From Colletotrichum lupini (lineage: Eukaryota > Ascomycota > Sordariomycetes > Glomerellales > Glomerellaceae): a stretch of DNA of 64,000 nt. The stretch is taken from positions 1,736,001 to 1,800,000 of the forward strand of contig NC_064678.1 in the NCBI RefSeq assembly GCF_023278565.1, in the 5' to 3' direction. Below, one piece after another: positions 13,222 to 23,214 of this stretch. Under the pieces are notes generated by a model, which saw nothing but the letters and a program-made list of their open reading frames with translations, was not told where the DNA came from and ran no database searches. The position numbers and the translations under genes are program-made. Within the stretch, counting starts at the first letter, position 1, and every line of letters begins with the position of its first letter.

Positions 13222-13423
13222 TGTCGGATTGGAAGTCTAATTCGACCGCAGCATACAGCCGACTGCGCAGGGGCCAATTAGGGGCCCTATTTATAATTAT
13301 CGTAGCCAGCCCAACCTACGGTTGGAACCTCCTTTTTATACCTACGCAGATATCTAGATAGTTTAATTAATCTCTTTGTTAACTACGGTTCGAACTAACT
13401 ACCTTATAATAGGGATACTAACA
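13222..13423 (+). repeat. 5' LTR of copia copy 2
   Basis: 202 bp, TGTCGG at the left end. The outer 100 bp, next to the P450, keeps many CpA and TpG sites that are lost in the right LTR. A TTTTTATACC box near 13335 is a possible LTR core promoter. Confidence 0.92.
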
Positions 13424-15079
13424 CTAATTAGTAATTAAATTCTACTATCGTAGATCGGTAAGGTATCTCGCTACGCAGAAGAGACGACCTCTTAATACCG
13501 CACGGGATAAGAGATTTATATTAATTAACCTTACGGAAGTAGATAAAAAAGGAGGCGATTCTCAAATACCGTACGGAATTAAGTAATTATAGCTTTTTAT
13601 TACTTACGAGAGGTCGACGTTTACTACGTTAAACTACGCTAGTTAATAGAACTACTTAGGTAATTAATATTTCGCCGTCGCTTTAAGTAGCCTTTTCTAT
13701 TAAATAACTTCCCCGCGGCCGGCCCGTAATTAGAAATTAACTAGCTAAATTAATAAAAAGAATTCCCTATATAACGACTGCCTACCTAATTAACTAGCAT
13801 AACGAACGGGCTTAATAATACGGTATAAAAGAGTACTACGCGATTAAAAAAGGGGATTTCTAAACGTAGATATTCTTACTTAGCGACGAAGGTAACCTTA
13901 TAGGAGTTATTAAGCTAAGAGATTTATAGTATACGGAAAAGTTTATTACTACGGGGATTTTATAAGTACGCCCTTAAGCCCGCGATCTAAACGACCTCCT
14001 CGTAGCTCCCTTAACTACCCCCCGGGTATTACTTAGGAATATAGTATAGGGGACGGTTTAATAAGGGAAGAGGGGATTTAGAGGTCCTAATAGTATCGAG
14101 TTAAGAGTATTACGGATCTCGGAGATTAACCTAAGAAGAAGGCGGCTACCCTAAAGTAGTCCTACGACCTCCCGCTAGAGTCACTATTAGCCTAAAAAAA
14201 GGCTAAAAAGACGAGGATCTAAGGGAAAAGAAAAGAATCCTCTAGAGGGCCGCTAAAAGGTTTCTTTTTATACTAGCTCACGGCGCAAAATTACTAATTT
14301 TAAGAAATCGGTAACCGGTAAAGATCCCGAGACTAATTACTATATCTTACTACGGTAATATAAACGTCTACCGCTACTATTATTAAAAGGAACTACTAGA
14401 ACCTACCCTTTTATACTAAACGAAAAGGAGGATCTTAATAAGTACGATAGCTAGCGATCTAAAAGGGTAGTAATAATTGCTAGAAATAGTAGAAACGAGA
14501 GTAGTAGTAAGATAGCGAGAGGAAGCGGGAATCTCTTAGACCCTAATAAATTCGTTGGGTAGTAAAAGCACGGATTTACTACGACCGGCGCGCGGATTAG
14601 ACATATCCTTATTAAGATTAAATATACTAACAACCGCTAATATAAGCATAAGTTAGAGCACGACCCTTAGCGAGTTAGGGTAAAGAAAAAGAGGACGAAA
14701 CCCGATCTTAAATAGAATCCTAATCCCTTATAAATAAGTAAATATTAACCCGGACTATTAGGGGACGTGGATATATAAAATTGCGGATTAGCCTAACGGT
14801 GAGCAAATTAACGTAGTATTAATCTATTTAACTAAGGTTTATAAAAAAAAGGGGCTATAGGAGTAACCCCTATTCTACGAGATCGCAAACGACCTTAGCT
14901 ATTAGCTAGATAAATAGTTCACAAGCGCAAGCCTAGGAATTATAAAAGCGGTTAATAGATTCCTTTATAAGCGAGGGGTACTACTAGCGCAATTATAATC
15001 GCAAGAACCTTACGAAATCTTAGTAGCGACGATTATAGAGGAGGAATTCGTAATATAAACCTAGGTATAAGTCAATAGG

Positions 15080-18000
15080 GCGTATAATCGCTTTAACGAA
15101 TTTAAAAAAAGGGTGAACGACCCAGATTTCCTTCTTATAATTACTAATAGTAATTTATTATTGCAAAAGGATATATAGAGGCAAAATATAGTACTAGAAG
15201 TACGATAATCGATAATTCTACCTATTTCGATCTATAGCTCGTCGCCGTTACTAATACGAAATTCGGTGCTAATCGGCTAGTAAGAAAGGAGGTAGACCAC
15301 CCGAAGTTACTAATAGTACGTAGCGACGCAGGGATCGTATATAAATACCAAAAATCTAGCGGTAAATACGAGGTAGTTTATAGACCTTAAAAAGATCTTC
15401 CCGAAAGAGAAATTATACTCTGGGGGGAAGTATAAGGTCTTATAAGAAACCCTAACGATGTTTTACGATTATTACGAAAAAGTCGGAATTAGGGAATACT
15501 AGTACTATTCGGTAGTTAATATCGTACTCGTAAGCAAAGCCTCTAATTATTATTATAAAGCGGTGCGTAATCTTAATTAAAACGACTTTCTTAGTATAAT
15601 TAACGTAATCCGAAGCCGCTTCGAGACCTATAATAAGAACCTAGAGCTCCTATCTAAGCTACGAGCGATTTCTTTTATATCTATAGCTAGGATAATAGAG
15701 GGCAAATTGCGAGTAGAAATCCTCGAAGAGCTTATTAATCGAATTAATAAGCTAGCGAAAACCTAGCTAAATAAGGGGACTAACGAGCGGAAAGTCGGAT
15801 ATTTTTATACCGTAATCTAGCGCGTTCTAGAGGCGAAAATAACTCTATACTAAGCACCCAAAGACTACGAGACGCTCTGCTCGAGGCTAAGATCTAGCTT
15901 TAATATTAAAGTAAGAATGCCATACTAAACCTACTTCTAGGCGTACGACGGCCCTTACTAATAGCATTAGGTCGACCGAACGTATAATAAGAAAGGAAAG
16001 GAAGCTAAGTACGGTAATCGCTAGTAAGGAATCCTAGATTCGTTAAATAAGTAGAGATTTAACTCGCGAGTAGGGTAACGAAAGAAGTAGTATTTTATTT
16101 ATAAAAAGGATAGATATTAGTTAAGTAATTACTCCGAGGAAGAGCGTGCCAAATCGTACGAATAATATAGAAAATCGAGGGCAGTAAATAGCAAAACTGG
16201 CCCTTATCGATTTAACTAATTCCTCGTTATATATAAAGGTAGATCCGGGGGCACGGAACCTAGCGAAAGTAGCTAATTTAGCGGCCTAAAGCACCCGCAC
16301 CCTATAGGAGATTCGGAAAATAAGGAAGATCTTACCCCCTATACTAACGAATTAGATTATAATAAAGTCGACGATATTAACTACTCTTTTTTCGCCCCGT
16401 TAGCCTTAGGAGGATATACGAGGCTAAACGAACAAAAGGTAGTAAAAGCCCTTAATAAGTAGGCTTTTATCTACAAATAATAAGGGAAGGTCCCTTAGAT
16501 AACGGATACGGAGGTAGGTAAAAGGACGAATCTAATAGCGCAGAATTCTACTCTCTTAATATCTAAAGAAAAGAGATAGGGTACTAAGCAATTCCAAGGG
16601 TAGCTAGAGGGGTCCTTTTTATACTACCTAAATTACTCGAATACTAAGCTCGTATAGGCATTCTACGCAAACAAAAGGTACGGCCTAGATAATTTCTATA
16701 GGATTATCCTAGACACTGGGGCATCGTAATAGTTAATAAGAGGAAAAGGGTAATTCTAGGCGCTATAGAAAATCGCGCTAGTAACGCTTAATATGTTAAT
16801 AGCGGGTATTGCGAGGATTAGCTTCGGCCTAAGTAAGGAAATCGTTACCCTAGGTACGGTAGAAATAGAAACGCACTTCGGAACGATAACTTTCTATATC
16901 CTACCCATTAATACCCTATTTCTCCTATATCTAAAAGACATAGATCGACTAGGCATTATATTTAATAATACGAGGAATAGAATCTCTAGCCGTAAGTACT
17001 TCGAAATAGTTAAACGACGATAGGGGTACGCGTTTATAAGGCTTACTAACGACACGAAGTTAATTAATTACCTAACGAAAAGTAAGCTTAGATAACTATA
17101 CTAGAGATTTGGCTACCCGTCGGTCGCGAGGCTATATAACCTCTTAAAGCATTTAGGTAATAATAATATCGAAATAGGGGCGCTAAAGTAGTTAACGAAA
17201 GTATATTACTAATACTAAATAAATGCGCAGAGCTTACGCAAATTTAAATTTAAATTACGTAATAAGCTTAACTTTAATTAGGAAATCGTCGTCGATATTT
17301 TCTACTTAAATAGTTGACCGGTCCTATATATAATCGACGAGGCTATATTATTCTAAGTAGGGCAATTCCTACGGGATTTATAAGTAAAAACAGTATAAGT
17401 AGCTCTACGAAAAAGCTAGATCGATATATACTAAGGACCGCTAAATAGTATTAGAACCGACGCTAGTACTAGTTTTAAGTTAGTAGAATTTAAAGAAAAT
17501 ATAACGGCCTACGGTATATAGTTAAAAGTCGTGCCCGTCGAAGCGTACTATAGTATTAAAAAGGTAGAAAGGGCGCACTAGTAGTTAAAAAGAGCGTTTA
17601 AAATTATTAAAGAGGAAAATCCCGATTCCGATAACGACGAATACCTCTAAACGGCACTCAAATACTATAACGATATTATAGGGCCTAACGGGCTTATACT
17701 AACGCTTCTAGTATTTAGAGTATATTTAAGAACGACCTTAGCCTCGCTACTATCGCTAGATATAAGCTAGCGAGCTTAAGTAGTTAAAAAAGTAATACGG
17801 GTACTGCGCGAGGTAAGTATAAAAAGGTAAGTTAATAAGGCAATTACTGCGCACAATGGGCCTAATATAGGGGTTAATTTAGATATGCCCCTAAATTCAG
17901 ATATACGAGTATAGCGCAAAATTACTTAACAATAGGCTGGGCTATATAAATTAATTTCTATCGACGAGCGTTCTTACGTAGTCGCGAGAGATCGCAACTA

Positions 18001-19870
18001 GCTACTCGAAGTATTAATTACGGTAGTTAGACTATATTATGTAGATCCTATCAAAGTGATTTCTAGCCTATAAGAAGAAAAAGAGCTAAGGGAAGCTATA
18101 TAACCCGCGGTAGAGGTATAGAAAATCATCCTTAACGAAATCGTCGTAATAGGACTAATAAACGACGAGGAAGAGGAAATTACCAAAAGGGCACTAATAC
18201 GTCGCGAGAGACTACGATAGTAAGCACCAACGCGGCAATTTATTACTAATAACGAGGTAATTAATACCTTTTATATAGTAAAAGAGAAAGCCGATTTCGA
18301 GCTAGTAGTTAAACTACGTAAAGAAGGCGTAATTATAACTACTAAAAAGCTATATAAGGGATTAGATCTTATCGAAGTAAATACTTTGCGCGATCGAGGG
18401 GTCTATTAATTTATCCTTTACGATTTAGAAAAGTATATAAACCTCCGTATATTTAAATCGTAAATAGTTCGTGAAATTAAAAGAAAAGGAATACCCTAAC
18501 CGTACGAGAAGTCTAGATACGTAATTTAAGAGTACGGCGACGTTAAAAAAGCGACGCTACTTATATAATTACCCACTATATAGCGCTATAGCTAACGATT
18601 AATAATAGCACTAATAGCATCGCTACAAAAGAAGGGATACGAGATTTAGAGCTATAATATTACCTAGGTATATACCCAATCGGCTACAGGGCTCATAAGG
18701 AAAATCCTAGCCTATTTACTAAAGGAAATAGCTAGTAAGTACCTAAAAGGCACGATTATTAAAGTACTTAAGCTACTATATAGGCTCGCAAAATCGGGCA
18801 CCCATTAGTAAGCTACCTACTACGATTTTTATATTAATTAACTATTAATAGTTACCTCTACGTACGACCCGTGCTTACTAGTTACGGAGTACGAAGGTAA
18901 CTAATTTAGGATCGTCGGAATACAAACCGACGATATATTAGGCCTATCTAATATTAACTTTATAAAAAAAGAGGATAAGGAGCTCTAAAAAGCGGGCTTC
19001 GTAACGAAGCTAAAAGAGGTCCTTATAATAAACACCCCCTTAGTATTTAACGGCGGGATTCTCATAATTAAAAGAGAAACCGTCGTTTTTTAGTAAAAGG
19101 GGTAGGGCGAGAAAATTAACCTCGTTAACCTAAACGTAACCGATATTAAAAAGCGGTATAAGGCTAAGCTTATGCAAGGGGCATATATTACGAGTATTTA
19201 TTAGCCCGAGGTAACTTTTAACTACGCTAGGGTAGCGCAGGCTATAAATCTAACCGAACGAGACGTCGAGGTACTTAATAAGCGGCTTAAATAGTAATAA
19301 ACGAATCTTAATCGAAGTCTCGTTTACTACCCAATCGACCTTACGACTAGTAAGCTCTACGTCTTCGTTAATAGGTTATTTACGAATAATAACGACCTTA
19401 TTTCGTAATTAGGGTATATTATTATCCTAGCTAACGAGAGTATAAGTAAGAGCGAATTCACTATATATAGTAATATAATCTATTACTCATTAACTAAAAA
19501 TAAGCGGGTAACGAGAAGTATACTAGCGTCGGAGGTTTATAGTATAGTTAACGGCGTTAACCTCTCCCACGCGATTTTAACGACGCTAAAAAAAATTACC
19601 GATCGAATTAGCCTTTTACTTATTCTAACGGTTATCTATACTAATTCCTACTCGCTATACGAATACTTCGTTAAATTAGGAACGACGAAAGAAAAGAGGC
19701 TTATAATTAATATTATAGCCCTTAAGTAATCGTATAAAAGGCGCGAAATACTCGAGATCCGTTAGATTAATAATAAAAATAACCTCGCAGACGCTTTTAT
19801 AAAAGCAGTACTAAATAAGGGATTAGAGTAATTCGTAAGTAGCGGAAAAGTTATTATACGAATAGAGGAA
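15080..19870 (+). pseudogene. Decayed copia Gag-Pol polyprotein of copy 2
   Basis: Reading in the plus direction gives recognisable Gag, protease, integrase, RT and RNase H segments interrupted by frequent TAG and TAA codons where Gln or Trp would be expected, which is what C-to-T at CpA (and its complement) produces. The longest clean piece, 16793-17023, is 76 residues just after the protease active site. The RT signature is QTDD and not the YVDD common in animal and plant copia elements. Not functional. Boundaries are approximate. Confidence 0.85.
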
Positions 19871-19989
19871 TAGGTTATATAAAAAGAATAAAGAAAAGGG
19901 GGAAAAAGAGACGACCTAGTAAACGGGCCCGAGGTCAAATTATACCTCTAACCGTAGCGGTTAAATTAATAAAAAAAAGAGAAAGTTAG

Positions 19990-20191
19990 TATCGGATTAG
20001 AAATCTAATTCGACCGCGGCATATAGCCAACTACGTAGGGGCTAATTAGGGGCCCTATTTATAATTATCGTAACTAGCCTAACCTATAGTTAGAACCTCC
20101 TTTTTATACCTACGTAAATATCTAGATAGTTCAATCAATCTCTTCGTTAACTACGGTTCGAACCAACTACCCTATAATAGGGATACCAACA
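19990..20191 (+). repeat. 3' LTR of copia copy 2
   Basis: 202 bp; starts TATCGG (from TGTCGG) and ends CCAACA next to the ATTCC duplication. It contains GGTTCGAACC and the near-palindrome CCCTATAATAGGG close to its outer end. Confidence 0.92.
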
Positions 20192-20482
20192 ATTCCCAAA
20201 AAGAGGCTTAGATTTTACGACTTATAGTAGTGTATTTGGCGTTGGCGCGATAAATATCAATCAACTTGAGGAGTTGTAAACTGAGAGTATGGATTAAGAG
20301 TTTCTGTCTCGTTACGGGTGTAAAATTGTTTGCAATTGAACGGAAGTGGTGCTCAGCAGGTATTATTGAGTGTGATAGATATTTCAACCCCATCGACTGG
20401 CATTGCGTCTTCTTGCAAATCCTATGATCGAAACCAGACTCTATGCAGAACCTGTCGGGCGGGGGCGGATAGCCGCCAAGAC

Positions 20483-22228
20483 TTAGCTATCGAAGAAGAA
20501 ATCCAAACGCTTGTTTCCTTCGTCGCTAGTATTAGCCAGATACGCCGTCTTCTCCTCTTCCGACATGCTGTTCCATTTCGTCCTCTTGGACTTGTTGCGA
20601 AGAGTGTAGTATGTCTTGGCAAAAGCATACGCAAATATCGTTGCCACAGTGATTGCGATCAAGTTCTTATTACCTCGGTGGTAATGAGGTTTATCATCCT
20701 CTCGATAGATATTCGACGAGGCGATTCCGGACAGCTGAATGGTGATGTTGTAGAGCGCAGCACTGATAGCTCTGGTCCTAACGGCGTTCGAAAGTCTAGA
20801 ACACCATCCGACGTGCGCGGCGTGTGTAGACGGCTGGCCAAGAATCATGAAAGTAACGGCATACTGCGCCCACGGCGACAGGCTCTCGATGGAAGTGTAT
20901 TCGACGATGAGCAGCGGCAATACCCAAACCTGCGAGAGCAGGCCGATGATGGCGATTTGATGGAACCTTTCAGTAAGGAACGTAACCCACAACATGTTTA
21001 CCGCTGCGAAGACAGTGACAGGGATTGCGAGCAGAGTAACGTTGAAGGTACTGAAGCCGAGAGCCTTGAGAGACAGCGTGAGGTACGTCTTTGGCGGCGC
21101 AGTAGGAATCTCAAAGAGGATGCCAATGAGGTACACCGGCCACAGGTCGTAATCCTTCAGACTCTTCCAGAGCATGCCCAGAGATAGCGATTCTCGATTA
21201 TGCATGTCGCTCTTAGAAGGGTCGTCACGGAGAACCCGATTGACGATGATCTTCTCCTCGCGCTCGTTGAAGTAGCCTTTGGGGTTCCACCACGTTTTCG
21301 TCTGCGTCGGGCCGGGGACTAGGAACAGAAAGCTGGCAGCGCCGATGACGAAACTAACAAGAGCCTCGATCAGGAAGAGCCATCGCCATCCTTCCTTTCC
21401 TGCAACGCCGCGCAAGTGCAGGATTCCATAGGCCATGAAGGATGCTATGACACCGGACATGGAGTCGACGAACCAGAAGAGGGCCAGGCGAATGGGCATC
21501 TCAGTCTTCTTGTAAAAGTAAGACAGGTACAGAACGGAGTCCGGAATGAAGCCACCCATGAAGAGACCGATAAAGAACCGGCAGGCGAAGAAGCCAGCCC
21601 GGTTGTGCATGAAGAACTGACCTCCGGACGCCAGACTCCAGAGCATAATCTGAACGGGGATCCATCGATCAGGTCCAAGCCGTTTTCCAATCATTTGAGA
21701 CGGAACTTCGGCGATCAGAAATCCGATACGATACATGTTCTGGGCGTTATTGTAGTCGTTAGTGTTGATATGCAGGTCCTTGAGGAGATTATCTGCCGCA
21801 GCATTGCCGAGATTGCCTCTGTCGATATTGAGACCGAAAAACATGACCAAAATCCAGGCAAAGATCTTGAAGTCTGTCTTTCGGCGGACAGAACGTTCTT
21901 CGCGATGTGTCCATCGCTCCTTCGGATCAAAGCGATGGACGTTCTCGTACTCTGGTGGGGGCTGGTAGAAGGGCGCCAAGCTGGGATCGTCAAACACGCT
22001 TCGCTCTGTTGCGATAGCATCGAGATCTCGCGGCGCATTGCGACGGGTGAGTGCTTCCCAAAAGCTGACGTTTTTGGTCGTATCTTGGGGTTCGGCCAAG
22101 TCGCTGACCTCGTCTTTGGGCGAGTCAATCTCGAACGAGGGGGTCTTCGTATCGATGTCGTGCACACCTGATGAGACCCTCTCCCCGTCTGAGGGGACTT
22201 CAATGACTGGAGGCTTCTGCGAAGTCAT
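20483..22228 (-). CDS. MFS transporter, anion:cation symporter (Dal5/allantoate permease-like) family
   Basis: Plasma-membrane permease of 581 aa in one exon. A hydrophilic N-terminus of about 120 residues is followed by about 12 hydrophobic segments in two halves split by a central loop. Family marks: FGLNIDRGNLGNA in TM1, the RLGPDRWIP loop (major-facilitator GxxxD/R motif), CRFFIGLFMGGFIPDSVLY, a central loop beginning FNEREEKIIVNRVLRDDPS, and a C-terminal tail with EEEKTAYLANTSDEGNKRLDF typical of the fungal ACS group. Members carry allantoate, nicotinate, pantothenate, sulfonates and other organic anions; the substrate cannot be read here. It is in tandem with a sulfatase about 1 kb upstream on the same strand, which makes an organic-sulfur substrate possible but unproven. 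Long plus-strand frames inside it are antisense shadows. Its 3' end lies about 290 bp from a copia LTR. Confidence 0.92.
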   Translation of the reverse strand: MTSQKPPVIEVPSDGERVSSGVHDIDTKTPSFEIDSPKDEVSDLAEPQDTTKNVSFWEALTRRNAPRDLDAIATERSVFDDPSLAPFYQPPPEYENVHRFDPKERWTHREERSVRRKTDFKIFAWILVMFFGLNIDRGNLGNAAADNLLKDLHINTNDYNNAQNMYRIGFLIAEVPSQMIGKRLGPDRWIPVQIMLWSLASGGQFFMHNRAGFFACRFFIGLFMGGFIPDSVLYLSYFYKKTEMPIRLALFWFVDSMSGVIASFMAYGILHLRGVAGKEGWRWLFLIEALVSFVIGAASFLFLVPGPTQTKTWWNPKGYFNEREEKIIVNRVLRDDPSKSDMHNRESLSLGMLWKSLKDYDLWPVYLIGILFEIPTAPPKTYLTLSLKALGFSTFNVTLLAIPVTVFAAVNMLWVTFLTERFHQIAIIGLLSQVWVLPLLIVEYTSIESLSPWAQYAVTFMILGQPSTHAAHVGWCSRLSNAVRTRAISAALYNITIQLSGIASSNIYREDDKPHYHRGNKNLIAITVATIFAYAFAKTYYTLRNKSKRTKWNSMSEEEKTAYLANTSDEGNKRLDFFFDS

Positions 22229-23214
22229 GGCTGCAGCTTAAAGAACGAGTTAGCTGATCCGAAAACTTGTTAGCGAAGATTATCAGGGCCTACTCTTTCC
22301 AAAACCATCTCCATCGCTGGAATTTCGAAGGATTGATATACATGGTGTTGGATCGCTGTGACATTTTGCGAAAAACGGCACAATGAACACCGAGGTCGCA
22401 CACCATCGACAACCAACTCGACGTGATTTCCTTCTTCAGGTACATTTCCTTACTGGAAATAACCGCTCGTATCATCATATTCCCTTGTCAAGGTGCAAAA
22501 CCCATGCCCTGCCAAGACTTTATTGTGAAGACAAGCTTTTGGTAGGTCTTTCGGCAATGATCATCCGCAGGCCATCACGACATAATGGGGAAAGATGGTG
22601 AACACACCGGCCTAGCAATCCTTCAGGCACCCTTGTCTGCCACAAACGATTAAGCGCTTGGCAAGGCTCGGGAGATTGTCTCTTTCCATCTTGGCGAACC
22701 GCGTGGTCGGGAGCATCTGACCAACCACAAATCTTCCAGTTTGTGTGAGCATCGAGACCTTTGGTGGTTGCTTTCGTATGTGCCTAATCCTTCGCGCCGG
22801 ATCCATCTTTCAGGCGATAACGGTATGCTAGGCTGTTTAGAGAATGATATTTCTTGTCTCTGGGATACCAGCTGTATGGTACAAGATCTGCGCCGATGTC
22901 ACCTTCAACGTCCCCTTGCCAGGAATCGAGCCGAGGCACTTTCACTTCAGTAAGCACTGCTCCAGGGTCTGGGCGAGAACTGCTGGCGGGGAGTTCCACG
23001 TTTCGCCTGGAATGTTTTCTGTCTTACAGAAGCCTGCATGAAATGGGACAACTTGCCAGGACTTAGGTTGCAGGGTATGTCTCTCAAGGCATCAGCTGCC
23101 AAGCCTCAATGAGCCGTGCCCTTTGTCAAGAAACTACTGGTAAAAAGAAACAATATCAGAAAATCGATTGGAAAGTTTACATCACGGCTTTTATTTGATG
23201 ACAGCGAAATTCTA
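22229..23214. other. Intergenic region between transporter and sulfatase
   Basis: About 1 kb on which I see no gene. Several 60-70 aa frames exist on both strands without domain resemblance or splice-supported continuity. It contains the transporter promoter and the sulfatase 3' end. Confidence 0.5.

Larger units (their letters stand above)
13222..20191 (+). mobile_element. RIP-mutated Ty1/copia LTR retrotransposon, copy 2
   Basis: 6,970 bp with 202 bp LTRs (13222-13423, 19990-20191) and target duplication ATTCC (13217-13221, 20192-20196). It is the least decayed interior in the window and the one that fixes the family and strand: a gag zinc-knuckle region (about 16085-16170), protease active site ILDTGAS (DTG at 16712-16720), integrase region (about 17100-17650), RT motif QTDD (18923-18934) and RNase H region (about 19410-19860). 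The order protease, integrase, RT is that of copia elements. A purine-rich tract (about 19971-19987) precedes the right LTR. Relative to the roughly 7.4 kb full-length copies it lacks about 450 bp in the leader around 14310. The target duplication starts at the base right after the P450 stop codon. Confidence 0.94.

Noticed and set aside
14451..14633. 60-codon minus frame in copia copy 2
   Set aside because: Antisense chance frame in RIP-mutated leader sequence, rich in Leu and Ile as AT-rich DNA gives.
16793..17023. 76-codon frame as an independent host gene
   Set aside because: It is the segment after the protease active site of the copia polyprotein and aligns with the same place in other copies (48769-48981).
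13222..20191. tRNA gene suggested by GGTTCGAACC in the LTRs
   Set aside because: The B-box-like decamer is a palindrome present in each LTR; no cloverleaf can be drawn around it.
20330..22171. Long plus-strand frames of 285 and 251 codons
   Set aside because: They are antisense to the transporter gene. Their composition mirrors its codon structure and they have no domain of their own.
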